Below are positions 49,101 through 57,440 of a stretch of 64,000 bases of DNA, piece after piece (position 1 is the first letter of the stretch; each line of letters opens with the position of its first letter). The position numbers were made by a program, and so were the translations under genes. Where the stretch lies: contig DHPY01000075.1 of NCBI GenBank assembly GCA_002411015.1, positions 1 through 64,000 on the forward strand. The letters run 5' to 3'. This DNA is from Armatimonadetes bacterium UBA5352. GTDB taxonomy: Bacteria; Armatimonadota; Zipacnadia; Zipacnadales; UBA5352. Under the pieces are notes generated by a model. It saw only the letters and a list, made by a program, of their open reading frames with translations. It was not told the origin of the DNA and made no database searches.

Positions 49101-50505
49101 TGATCTGCCCCTGCGGCCGGAGCTTCTCAGCCGCGGCGCGGGCGAACTCGCAGGAGGAGAAGAAGTTGTTGAGCACCGGCTTCTCCGCGATCGGGTCCCA
49201 CATCGGGGGCGCGTCGGCCGTCGCGAAGTGCTCGGTGCGGTAGTTCAGGCCGGTCGAGAGACCGTCGTAGTAGAAGCCGTCGAGGCGGCCGCCGGTCTGC
49301 TCGAGGATGCTCGCCGTGCGGCGGTCGGCCTCATCGAGCGTCCATGCGCCGTAGGCAAGCTCAGGATCGAGGTTGAACTGCGCGATAATGTGGCCGTAGA
49401 CGCGCGCCGGGAGGATGTTGTAGAGGCCCTCCGGGGTGAAGAGGCCGACCGCTTCATAGACCCCCTCCTGCCGGGTGCGCGTGCGGAAGCTCTCGATCAT
49501 CACCTCAAGCAGCCGCTCGTAGCGCGGCAGAGGGTCCACCTCAGGGTCGTGGCCGGGGATGTTCGCGAACTGCCCGGCATGCGTGAGGTAGATCGTGTCG
49601 AGCACCTCGATGAGATCGTCGTAGGCGACCTCAGGCGCGCCCTCCTGCAGCCCGAAACGGAACTCGTTCGCGTTGTCTATCTGCGAGAGCTTGCTGAAGG
49701 CCATCCACTGCCCCGGCTGCGGCACGTAGACCTCGAAAAACTCGGGGTGAAGCTCGTAGTATCGCTGCACGGCGCTGCGGAAGCCCCAGTCGGCGTCGCA
49801 GGCATACAGCTCGCACTCGAAGGTCCACTCGTTCGGCGGGACGGTGTCGGGCGAGAGCGCGAGGTCGTAGACGATCTGCAGCTGGCGCGTGTCGGGGTCG
49901 TATGCGGTGCGGAAGATGCATGGGCGGTCCATCGGCACCGCGAGACAGAGGCCGACGGGCCCGGTGAGGACCGTGCAGAAGTTGCGGTTCGAGGCGCCCA
50001 CGCGCAGGGAGGGCTTGTCCGTCCACTCCGGGAGGTCCGGCCACTCACTCAGCTCGCGCACGTTCTCGTAGACGGTGCCGAGGCCGATCTCGCGGGCGGT
50101 CTGCATGTCGTCATGCCAGCGCCAGCCGACCGCATCCACAGGGAGGTTCAGGCGCAGCAGCAGGCCCCGCGCGGGCAGATCTGCCTGACCCTGCAGGTGC
50201 GTGGTGATGCGCAGGCGGCCGCCGACCTGCTCCACCGCGACCGCGGCTGAGGCATCGAGGCCGGGGAAGCTGTACGCGCCATCCGCCGCGAGCACTCCCG
50301 CGACGAACTCACGGTCGCCGGTGACATCGGCAAGCTCCACCAGCGGACAGGCCTCGGCGGCGCCGATGACGCTCTGCCCGGCGACGGAGAGACCGGTGAC
50401 GGTGCCGTCTGCACTGAGAGCCAACTCAATGGCGGACTCCTGCGCCCCGGCAGAAGCAGCGATGAAAAGCGAGAGCATCGCGACTGTGGTGAGCGATCTG
50501 AACAT
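46192..50505 (-). CDS. Secreted glycan-active protein with TIM-barrel-like core, CBM-like and F5/8-C domains
   Basis: A 1437-residue exported protein (signal peptide MFRSLTTVAMLSLFIAASAGA; ATG 50505, AGGGG eight bases upstream). Residues about 30-260 are a beta-sandwich. About 265-620 look like a TIM barrel with GGRLDGFYYDGLSTGLNYR (about 405) and FGSSFYVAPWLDVFGGETSL, where acidic residues could be catalytic; I cannot name the family. About 620-1130 are beta-rich Ig-like and carbohydrate-binding units. About 1140-1290 (LRNPGFEEELTAWGSS) resemble a CBM4/9-type jelly roll, and 1292-1437 an F5/8 type C (discoidin) domain. It ends just before the three-gene island. Confidence 0.75.
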   Translation of the reverse strand: MFRSLTTVAMLSLFIAASAGAQESAIELALSADGTVTGLSVAGQSVIGAAEACPLVELADVTGDREFVAGVLAADGAYSFPGLDASAAVAVEQVGGRLRITTHLQGQADLPARGLLLRLNLPVDAVGWRWHDDMQTAREIGLGTVYENVRELSEWPDLPEWTDKPSLRVGASNRNFCTVLTGPVGLCLAVPMDRPCIFRTAYDPDTRQLQIVYDLALSPDTVPPNEWTFECELYACDADWGFRSAVQRYYELHPEFFEVYVPQPGQWMAFSKLSQIDNANEFRFGLQEGAPEVAYDDLIEVLDTIYLTHAGQFANIPGHDPEVDPLPRYERLLEVMIESFRTRTRQEGVYEAVGLFTPEGLYNILPARVYGHIIAQFNLDPELAYGAWTLDEADRRTASILEQTGGRLDGFYYDGLSTGLNYRTEHFATADAPPMWDPIAEKPVLNNFFSSCEFARAAAEKLRPQGQITMMNGAFGSSFYVAPWLDVFGGETSLRIPREQMNYLRSTAHHKPILTLLKGNYEQQMGHEQILLFHKRCLAYGIFPGFFDWPPSGLGPGGRYWDHPEYYERDREIFTYQPLVQTLAAAGWEPLTWARSSSDSVFVERFGPGEDGVLWLTLLNEDAQPHATTLTIDARALGLSRDVRCMDVLSGSAIELARRNGQLTAQIEVEADGVMMLQVTAPAQAAAWRLAQAAEIVRLGQVMRDADAQTGRPAIAYAWHSDAEGYAREGQALVLDGIDRGTQAAWQWAMLFQPQAAPVTIRVRVSAEGVEGDGFVRLAARHAWVSQSFTHYETTNFDLPKGTYDWQELEFTLEPEQPLRAINLRPEMEAGVSGRLKIASITIEDEFGSDYVENADFARWYDPLSDEQRVRLTAETASLLAAIDTAQQSRSPDALLAIGARAGATREWIAETDAENPARRMLRDLDAVEAHVAQALLARLGIGAPTLTAPTTIAAGDEATVAISVGDTGGLPVRSTVTVTGAAAVQRVDDAYVLRVPADVPVGERLALTGEVLLGGRDAAVPIRVTREVEVVAPLELQLASAGTDDATGAFRVEVRVRNHRARPVEATVSLDAPDGWAAPEPREVSLAAGAEERLSVLVAPEGTPEAGSVAITANATAGDATATDSAQMLFIPAEANLLRNPGFEEELTAWGSSATGQVERDTQVAHGGEASVRMRNESRAQRSEVSQTITLNQERPTPILVRAASRGEVAGPPDRGWSLYVDIYYTDGTPLYGRIHQLATDTDQWQIGELIIEPEKPIRNVNVYLLLRDRAGTVWFDDVAVMEDPRRQGNLAREAAVSVDSSYSGYDAEPINDGIAYPAADAHWTDEAWASADAAAPHWIELRFERPVTIGSAAIWWSLDGGMPHTSREVTLEAAVDEGWWSITTLRPEEPEARSELRLDQPVTSDRFRLSQPAGGGSADRPNLMWVREVELFGLE

Positions 50506-50753
50506 GGCCGCACCCCTCTACGTCGGCAGTCACTCCTGCGGGTGAGTTCGTCGCGCGGGCGGCAATCCCTTGACGACCGTGGCGCGCCTCTGCACTTCTG
50601 AGGAGGGGCCGCACGAGCGGCATTCGCGCAGCGGATGTCGCGAGGTCGGCCCATCAGGATGCCAATCCCTTGAGGCGGGCAGGTCCGCGGGCCGTTGGCA
50701 GCGAAACTCAGGGCCTCTTCACAACACTAATGTAGAGTGGGAAGTGGCGGCAG

Positions 50754-51503
50754 ATGCTGACGAACAGGCCCCTGGAGAAGTTGCGCGCGGGAGAGCCGGC
50801 TTTCGGCCTCGCGATGGCGTCGAGTGATCCGCTGATCGCGGAGGTTATGGGCCGCGCGGGCGCGGACTGGGTCTGGATGGACGAGCAGCACGGCTCCTGG
50901 GATCGCGCGGCGATGTATCGCGCCATCCAGATCATCCAGCTTGCTGGTGCGACGGTCATCGTGCGCCCGGGCTCGAACGAGTTCTTCCGCATCGGCCGCG
51001 CTCTGGACGCAGGCGCCCTGGGCGTGATCATCCCGATGGTGAACTCCGCAGAACACGCGAAGGCCGCCGTCTTCGCGGCGAAGTACCCGCCGCGCGGCGG
51101 GCGCTCTTCCGGTGGCGTTCGCCTGCGCTTCATGGGCAGCGATTACGCCTCCGCCGCGAACGACAACACCCTCGTGGCGGTGATGGTCGAGACGGCTGAG
51201 GCGCTCGGACGGGTGCCGGAGATCGCGGGCGTCGAGGGCGTGGACGCGATCTTCGTGGGCCCCGGCGACCTCAGCGTCTCCATGGGCGTCCCGCAGGGCT
51301 CCGACGAGCACGAGGAGGCGCTCCTGAAGATCCTCCGCGAGGCGAACGGTGTGGGGACGCCCGCAGGCATCGCCTGCGGCAATCCTGAGGATGCGCGCAA
51401 GCGGGCCGATCAGGGCTTCCAGCTCGTCACCGCGGGTTCCGAGAGCGGTATGATCTTCGCCGGAATCGCACACATGATGAAGACCGTCGGCCTGGCCGAC
51501 TGA
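50754..51503 (+). CDS. HpcH/HpaI family aldolase/citrate lyase
   Basis: A 249-residue class II aldolase that splits or joins a hydroxy-keto acid with pyruvate. The family motifs are present: the metal- and base-containing MDEQHGSWD (about 41-49), the Glu ligand in VAVMVETAEALGRV (about 142), VDAIFVGPGDLSVSMGV (about 164-180) and a GIAC-type end. ATG 50754 has GGGAAGTGG upstream. The gap of about 250 bases before it contains two copies of CAATCCCTTGA (near 50563 and 50663) and no gene. It is followed 14 bases later by the first alkaline-phosphatase-superfamily gene, suggesting a common operon. Confidence 0.85.
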   Translation: MLTNRPLEKLRAGEPAFGLAMASSDPLIAEVMGRAGADWVWMDEQHGSWDRAAMYRAIQIIQLAGATVIVRPGSNEFFRIGRALDAGALGVIIPMVNSAEHAKAAVFAAKYPPRGGRSSGGVRLRFMGSDYASAANDNTLVAVMVETAEALGRVPEIAGVEGVDAIFVGPGDLSVSMGVPQGSDEHEEALLKILREANGVGTPAGIACGNPEDARKRADQGFQLVTAGSESGMIFAGIAHMMKTVGLAD

Positions 51504-51517
51504 GAAAGGCGACGCGC

Positions 51518-52891
51518 GTGAACAGACCGAACATCCTGCTGATCGTGCTGGACTCAGCGCGAGCAGACAGATTCTCCTGCTACGGCTACACGAAGACCAC
51601 CTCGCCGAACATCGACGCCATCGCCGAGACGGGCGCGGTCTTTGAGCGCTGCCAGAGCGAGGCGCCGTGGACGGTGCCCGCGAGCGTCTCGATGCTCACC
51701 GGCCTCGCGCCGCGCGAGCACGGCGCGGGCGAGCACCGGCAGCTCCCGGAGGGGATGCCTTCGCTGCAGGAGGCGCTCAGCGCGGGGGGCTACACGACGA
51801 TCCTCGCGGGCGCGAACGGCTTCATCGGCCCGGTCACCGGCCTCGATCGGGGCTTCCAGGTGGTCAGCAACCCGCTGCATGTGAAGAACCTCTCGAAGCC
51901 GCTGACGGTCTTCATCACGCGGCCGATGGGGTGGCAGGACAGCTTCGGCGGGGCGATCACCCACAGGCTCATCCGGGAGATCGAGCGCGCGCAGGCACCG
52001 TGGTTCGCGACGATCTGGTATAACGAGACGCACCACCCGTACATGGGCCGCGAACCCTTCAGCACGAGGTTCGCGGAGCGGCCGATGTCGCTCGCGCGGC
52101 GCTGGCGCCTCATGTCGCGGATGCGGCACATGAACGAACTCGCCGCCACGGCCGACACCGAGGAATGGCGCGACGTCCACGCGCTCTACGACGGCGCGCT
52201 CGGCTACAACGACCACCTCATCGGCCGGTTGCAGTCGGCGCTGAGCGCGATAGGGGCGTGGGAGAACACGATAGTCGTCATCACCGGTGACCACGGCGAC
52301 CTCCTCGGGGAGCACGGTCTCGCAGGGCATCGCTGGGCGGTCGGGCTCTACCGGGAGGTCACGCATGTGCCGCTGATCGTGCGCCTGCCGGGGGGCGAGC
52401 TTGCGGGCGCGCGTTCCGACGCGCTGGTGCAGCTTGGAGACATCCCGCACACCCTCGCGGCGATCTGCGGATGCTCCGAGGCACTCGCCCACACGGCCGC
52501 GACCCCGGTGGATCTGCGCGAGGCGGCCGGCGGCTCCGGGCGGGAGTTCGCGGTCTCTGAGCGTGAGGTGATCGACCCCCAGCGCCTGGCGCGCGAGAAG
52601 CGCAAGAACCCGAGCTTCGACTACGCGCCGCACATGGGCTCGATGGCGCTCATCAACGACGGCGCGTGGGAGTACATCCGCTGGGAGACCGCGCGCGACG
52701 AGCTGTTCAGCGCCGACGACCGGCAGCAGGCGACAAACCTGATTGATGAGCGGCCGGAGATCGCCCGGCGGCTGAGCGCGGCCCTCGATGACTGGCAGGC
52801 TCGCGTGCGGCCACACTCCTCCACCACCGGCGTGGAGCTGGAGGAGGACGAGGAGACGCGCAAGCGCCTCGAAGGCCTCGGCTACTTCTAA
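51518..52891 (+). CDS. Sulfatase-fold hydrolase, Thr in place of the FGly cysteine (first of tandem pair)
   Basis: A 457-residue protein with the alkaline-phosphatase superfamily layout: the metal-binding start NILLIVLDSARADRFSCYGY (about 4-23), the active-site loop EAPWTVPASVSMLTGLAPREHG (about 48-69) and VITGDHGDLLGEHGLAGH (about 250-267). A true sulfatase has C/S-x-P-S/A-R in the loop; here the same position reads T-V-P-A-S. The nucleophile would then be Thr, as in phosphodiesterases and phosphatases of the superfamily, so sulfatase activity is doubtful. GTG 51518 follows the aldolase by 14 bases, with AAAGG upstream. No signal peptide, so it acts in the cytoplasm. Confidence 0.8.
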   Translation: MNRPNILLIVLDSARADRFSCYGYTKTTSPNIDAIAETGAVFERCQSEAPWTVPASVSMLTGLAPREHGAGEHRQLPEGMPSLQEALSAGGYTTILAGANGFIGPVTGLDRGFQVVSNPLHVKNLSKPLTVFITRPMGWQDSFGGAITHRLIREIERAQAPWFATIWYNETHHPYMGREPFSTRFAERPMSLARRWRLMSRMRHMNELAATADTEEWRDVHALYDGALGYNDHLIGRLQSALSAIGAWENTIVVITGDHGDLLGEHGLAGHRWAVGLYREVTHVPLIVRLPGGELAGARSDALVQLGDIPHTLAAICGCSEALAHTAATPVDLREAAGGSGREFAVSEREVIDPQRLAREKRKNPSFDYAPHMGSMALINDGAWEYIRWETARDELFSADDRQQATNLIDERPEIARRLSAALDDWQARVRPHSSTTGVELEEDEETRKRLEGLGYF

Positions 52892-52908
52892 CCACTGGAG
52901 GCAACATA

Positions 52909-54282
52909 TTGGACGCGCCGAACATCCTGCTGGTCGTGCTCGATTCGGCTCGGGCCGACCGGTTTTCGTGCTACGGCTATCAGAAGCCGACCACGCCGAA
53001 CATCGACCGCATGGCGGATGAGGGCGCCCTGTTCACGCAGTGCTGGAGCGAGTCGAACTGGACGCTGCCGGTCAGCTACACGCTGATGACCGGCCTCGCG
53101 CCACGCGAGCACCGCTCAGAGGCCTACCGCGACCTCCCCGGCGGCCTGCCGACGCTGCCGCGCGCGCTGGAGACGAGCGAGTGGTTCACGGTCCTCGCCT
53201 CCGCGAACGCGTTCCTCGGCATGGCAACGGGGATGCACCACGCATTCGACGCGTTCGAGCTGCCGCGCTTCGACCACCCGCTGCTCAAGCCGATCATGAA
53301 GTACGTGCTCCTGCGCCTCGCGCTCGTGGACAAGGGTGGCGCGGACCTCAACCGCGCGATGCTCAGGCAGATCGCGCGCCAAGAGACGCCGTGGTTCGGC
53401 GTCATCTGGACGGACGATGTGCATCACCCGTGGGTCGGAAAGGGCGAGTTTGCCTCGAAGTTCGCCGACCGCCCGATCTCGCTGGCGCGGCGCTGGAGCG
53501 TGCTCGAGCGCGCGCGGCGGCTGCAGGAGTTCGTCGCGACCGGCTCGGAGCGGGACCTGCAGGACCTCAACGCCCTCTACGACGGCTGCGTGGGCTACGC
53601 GGACCACCTCGTGGGGGAGCTGCGGTCTGTGCTGGAGGCGACGGGGCGCTGGGAGGACACGCTGCTGATCATCGCGGCCGATCACGGTGACATGCTCGGC
53701 GAGCACCGCCTCGCCGGCCACGGACAGCCCGCCGGTATGTACCGCCAGCTCATCCGCGTGCCGCTGATCGTGCATGGGCCGGGCTTCCCCTCGGGCGTGC
53801 GCAGTGATGCTACCGTGCAGCTTGCTGATGTGACGCAGACGGTCGGTGAGATCACCGGCGCCCTTCCGCGCCTTGCGCCGACGGCGGCGCGGCGGGTGGA
53901 CCTGCGCGATGCAGCGACGGGGGCGGGGCGGGAGTTCGCGATCTGCGAGCGGGCGGCATGGCCCGCGAATCGGCTTAAGAAGGCGCAAAAGCAGAACCCG
54001 AGTTTCGATTACTCGCCGATGGTGGGCGAGATCCGGTCATGCTATCGCGATGGCTGGCACCTGATAGACGCTGCGACGGGCAGGCGCGAACTCTTCGACA
54101 CGCTTAGCGACCCCGAGGAGATGAGCAACCTCCTCGCGCAGGAGCCGGAGGTTGCGCGCGAGCTGCTGGCGATCCTCGACGACTGGCGCGCGAAGGCCCG
54201 CCCGCATCCGGCGACCGATGGCCTCATCGAGCGCGAGGACCCGGAGGTCGAGGCGCGCCTGCGCGGTATGGGCTATTTCTGA
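52909..54282 (+). CDS. Sulfatase-fold hydrolase, Thr in place of the FGly cysteine (second of tandem pair)
   Basis: A 457-residue paralogue of the preceding gene, equal in length and aligning end to end. It opens with NILLVVLDSARADRFSCYGY, has SESNWTLPVSYTLMTGLAPREH at the nucleophile loop (T-L-P-V-S, so no Cys either) and IIAADHGDMLGEHRLAGHG at the metal site. Both copies end with an 'E.R...L.GMGYF' / 'L.GLGYF' tail. TTG 52909 is the start with GGAGG seven bases upstream. It lies 17 bases after the first copy. Divergence between the two suggests different substrates after duplication. Membrane-free and signal-free. Confidence 0.8.
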   Translation: MDAPNILLVVLDSARADRFSCYGYQKPTTPNIDRMADEGALFTQCWSESNWTLPVSYTLMTGLAPREHRSEAYRDLPGGLPTLPRALETSEWFTVLASANAFLGMATGMHHAFDAFELPRFDHPLLKPIMKYVLLRLALVDKGGADLNRAMLRQIARQETPWFGVIWTDDVHHPWVGKGEFASKFADRPISLARRWSVLERARRLQEFVATGSERDLQDLNALYDGCVGYADHLVGELRSVLEATGRWEDTLLIIAADHGDMLGEHRLAGHGQPAGMYRQLIRVPLIVHGPGFPSGVRSDATVQLADVTQTVGEITGALPRLAPTAARRVDLRDAATGAGREFAICERAAWPANRLKKAQKQNPSFDYSPMVGEIRSCYRDGWHLIDAATGRRELFDTLSDPEEMSNLLAQEPEVARELLAILDDWRAKARPHPATDGLIEREDPEVEARLRGMGYF

Positions 54283-54311
54283 GCGGCGGGGCATGGGGCA
54301 TAGTCATCCGT

Positions 54312-54374
54312 GGGGCAGGCATCCTGCCTGCCGCCGTCGCCGTAGCCGTTTGTGGCGACGGGCTTCCAGCCCGT
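54312..54374. repeat. Two dispersed hairpin repeats in inverted orientation
   Basis: GGCAGGCATCCTGCCTGCC-type dyad (54312-54332) and ACGGGCTTCCAGCCCGT (54358-54374) are members of the same family as the plus-strand copies elsewhere, now read on the opposite strand, with GTGGCGACGGG on their left. They lie between the convergent second sulfatase-fold gene and the next minus-strand gene. A third GC-rich pyrimidine tract follows. Confidence 0.75.
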
Positions 54375-54402
54375 CTGCCTTCCGCCGTCCCCCATTCACC
54401 CT

Positions 54403-57375
54403 TCACCCCTCACCATCCACAGGTATCCTCAGGTCCTCCGGCCGCAGCGCCAGGTAGCCGTAGAAGCCATCCTCGAAGTAGAGGCTCGCATCCGAGCCGA
54501 AGGTCCCCCAGGTCCGCTCAGGGGCCATCGTGTACTCGATCCGCCAGATGCCCTCCGCGCCCTCGACAACCGGGATGTCCAGTTCCATGTAGATCGCGCC
54601 AGGCAGCTTCGGCTCGGTGTCCATGCGCAGATCGGGATCGTAGACGAGCGCGCCCGTCTCGCCCTGCAGGTCCACCACCAGCTCGCCCCGCGCGTCCCAG
54701 ACGCGGCAGACACAGCCCTTGTCGCGCGTTTGCAGCCGCAGCGGCACGCTCTCGGTGCCCTCTGGCACGTGGAAGTACATCGGCGGCGTACTGCCGGCGA
54801 AGTGCAGGCGCTGGCCGTTGTGTGCGGGGATCAGCAGCGCCGCACCATCGGCCTCGATGGTGAAGCACTCCCCGCCCGCGTCCACTCCGACCGCGGTCAT
54901 GCCCGGGTCGGTCAGCGTCAGGCTCGCAGGCGTGCCATCCGCGCCGGTGGCTGCCGGGTCGAGCAGCCGTCCGGTTACGGGCGCAGCGGCCCAGAGGAGT
55001 GCCTGCTTCCCTTCGCCCAGCCACGGCACGACCTTAGCGGTCACGGTAGCCGTCTGCCCCGGCTCAATGATCGCTCCGAAGTGGTGGCTGTAGCGCAGCA
55101 CGAGCGGCGTCGCGCTGGCAGGCGCCTCCGCCATCGGCCCCTCCACTGGCGCCAACGCGACCTCCTCCATGGCATAGACAGGCAGGGTGCTCTCCCCGGC
55201 GGTGAGCGCTGCGCGCGCCTCTGCCATCGGGGGCCCCTCAGCGGCGCCATTTGCCAGAGCGAGCCGCACGATCGAGAGCATCTGGACCTCCGGCAGCGTG
55301 AAGCGGACGCCGCCGTCCATCGGAGCGACCTCCAGTGCCTGCCCGGACTCATCGCCGGGCGCGATCCACTCGGCCGAGACGGCGTGCGTGCCATCAGGCA
55401 CAGGGCAGATCACCTCGACATCGCGCTGCGTATGCACCTGGCCCTCGCTCGCGATTCGGTAGGCCCTCCCGTCGTCCTCGATCGTGAAGTCCACGTTGTA
55501 GTTGATGAGGTTCACCAGCATTTCGTCACCGGCGGTGCGACGCGCGCTGATGACGACCCCCGGCGCGTTGATGCAGCCGAAGCGCTCGAGCGCCAGCGGG
55601 TCGCTCTCGGTCGCCGCCAGCACGTCATACAGGGGGCCCTTGTACTTGCCGCCGTACATCATCGAGAGCGCGGGCTTGAAGTAGCTCTGGGTGAACTCCC
55701 CGGCCATCTCGGCCCCGAAGAGCGGCGCCTCGCGCAGAGTGCCGGCTCCGGTCATATCGCCGGAGGGGCCGGTCACGATGAGCCTGCCACCGGCATCGGC
55801 ATATGCGCGCAGCAGCGCCGCCTGCTCATCGGTGATGATCCGCGGCGAGGGCAGGATGATCGTGTCATAGCGCGCCAGGCGTTCGGGCGTGCAGTTCGCG
55901 GAGATGACGTAGTCGTGCAGCACCCCGCGGCTCTGGAGGGCGCGGCGGGCGGTCTCAAACTCTCGCACGCTGTCGGCGACTTGACTGTAATCGAGGTAGA
56001 GGTCGTCATACTGCACGAAGAGGGCGACGTCGGCGATACTCTCGCCGGTGCGGGTCCAGTCGCGGTGCGTGCGCAGCCAGCCAAAGAGCCGCTCGCGCGC
56101 GGGGTTGCGGCGCATCACGTTGATATCCGCGCCATCAATGAAAACTCCATCGAGCGCCAGCGCCTGGCAGAACGCAAGCTCATACTGCTTCTGGTGGTGC
56201 GGGCGGGAGATCGAGTCGGGGCGCACGCCCGGCCAGGTGACGGCATCGAGCGCGTGGACCATCTTGTGATCGGTCACCTGCTCGTCCATGGAGTTCCACG
56301 AGACGCCGGGCAGGATCGGCATCTGCCAGTTTCCGACGTAGTGGTAGCGCTTCTCCATGAAGGTGATGTCCTGCCCGTTCTCCGCCCATGGGACGAGCCC
56401 GAGCCCGACATCGGTCGGCTTGAAGACGCTCCAGGTGCCGTTCGCGCAGAGGAAGAAGTTGCCCTCACCGCGCGCCTGCTCGCCACCGTCCTTGATCGCG
56501 CCGAGGAACGCGCCCACGCTCTCAGCGCGGAAGCGCCTCGTGTCGAAGGCCCACTTCGCGTCCTCAAGCACACACTCAGCGTAGTCGTTCACGCCGAAGT
56601 ACGCTCGCAGGTCGTCAGGCGTGTACCGCTCGCGCAGGTAGCGCTGCCACTCGCGCTGGCAGTCGGGGCAGGTGCATGAGTTGCCGGGGTTGTCAACGAA
56701 GATGCCGGTATAGCCCTCCATCGCGCAGTAGTTGGCCAGAGCGCGGTGATAGGTGCGCCAGGCGGGGTCGTTCACGCAGCCCGCGTAGACCTGGTTGCCG
56801 AAGGCATCCACGCCCCAGTACGAGCCCAGGTACTTCTTCCCGCCGCGTAGCTGGATCCAGTCCCACGGCTCCTCCGCGGGCTTCTCACCGAGCAGCGGCA
56901 TGATCCCGCGGAACTCGTCCCAGTTGTCGTAGAGGGTGTACATCCCTGAGCGATTCTCGGGGGTGAGCGCGAGCTTCACCGCGCAGACGTAGCGGCAGTA
57001 CTCGTTGATGCCGAGGTCGCGCCACGACTGCAGCTGTGCCGTGACCTTCGGGCGGTAGTCATTGAGTATCTCGGCGGTGATGCGCTGATCCTGCGTCCAG
57101 CCCCAGTTGTGGCTGAGCGGGGCCTGATCGTAGGCGCGGTAGTTGATATCGGGGACGGCGGCGCCAAGGGCCTCCATGTAGCCCGGCCAGCCCTCGGCGG
57201 CGCCCGCCTCGTTGAACGGGTGAGGCGGGTCCACCTGCGCGGCAACCCAGGCGTCATCATCCTCAGGGTGGTGCACGTACATGAAGACGAAGGTCCTCGG
57301 GGGCTCATCGAGGTCGGCAAAGACGGGGGCGATGCCGGCGGACAGGAGCAGGAGGATGGCGATCAGCCTGCGCAT
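54403..57375 (-). CDS. Secreted GH42-like / beta-galactosidase-trimerisation-type protein
   Basis: A 990-residue exported protein with signal peptide MRRLIAILLLLSAGIAPVFA; ATG 57375 has GGAGG seven bases upstream. The N-terminal half is TIM-barrel-like and contains a zinc-type cluster FVDNPGNSCTCPDCQREWQRYLRERY (about 225-250), which recalls the CxC..C of GH42 beta-galactosidases. The segment around 390-450 (HQKQYELAFCQALALDGVFIDG) fits the second half of such a barrel. About 470-660 resemble the beta-galactosidase trimerisation (glutamine amidotransferase-like) domain (ARYDTIILPSPRIITDEQAALLRAYADAGGRLIVTG). The rest is beta-rich. The catalytic acids are not assigned by eye. It lies upstream of an MFS gene on the same strand side. 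Confidence 0.75.
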   Translation of the reverse strand: MRRLIAILLLLSAGIAPVFADLDEPPRTFVFMYVHHPEDDDAWVAAQVDPPHPFNEAGAAEGWPGYMEALGAAVPDINYRAYDQAPLSHNWGWTQDQRITAEILNDYRPKVTAQLQSWRDLGINEYCRYVCAVKLALTPENRSGMYTLYDNWDEFRGIMPLLGEKPAEEPWDWIQLRGGKKYLGSYWGVDAFGNQVYAGCVNDPAWRTYHRALANYCAMEGYTGIFVDNPGNSCTCPDCQREWQRYLRERYTPDDLRAYFGVNDYAECVLEDAKWAFDTRRFRAESVGAFLGAIKDGGEQARGEGNFFLCANGTWSVFKPTDVGLGLVPWAENGQDITFMEKRYHYVGNWQMPILPGVSWNSMDEQVTDHKMVHALDAVTWPGVRPDSISRPHHQKQYELAFCQALALDGVFIDGADINVMRRNPARERLFGWLRTHRDWTRTGESIADVALFVQYDDLYLDYSQVADSVREFETARRALQSRGVLHDYVISANCTPERLARYDTIILPSPRIITDEQAALLRAYADAGGRLIVTGPSGDMTGAGTLREAPLFGAEMAGEFTQSYFKPALSMMYGGKYKGPLYDVLAATESDPLALERFGCINAPGVVISARRTAGDEMLVNLINYNVDFTIEDDGRAYRIASEGQVHTQRDVEVICPVPDGTHAVSAEWIAPGDESGQALEVAPMDGGVRFTLPEVQMLSIVRLALANGAAEGPPMAEARAALTAGESTLPVYAMEEVALAPVEGPMAEAPASATPLVLRYSHHFGAIIEPGQTATVTAKVVPWLGEGKQALLWAAAPVTGRLLDPAATGADGTPASLTLTDPGMTAVGVDAGGECFTIEADGAALLIPAHNGQRLHFAGSTPPMYFHVPEGTESVPLRLQTRDKGCVCRVWDARGELVVDLQGETGALVYDPDLRMDTEPKLPGAIYMELDIPVVEGAEGIWRIEYTMAPERTWGTFGSDASLYFEDGFYGYLALRPEDLRIPVDGEG

Positions 57376-57440
57376 GGCGGTGCCTCCACGCGGAAGATAG
57401 TGCGCGACAGCGCCTTCCGCAATGGAGGCACGGGGACCTG

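Noticed and set aside
51518..54282. Sulfatase annotation of the tandem pair
   Set aside because: The Cys (or Ser) needed for formylglycine is replaced by Thr in both genes. They are kept only as sulfatase-fold hydrolases.
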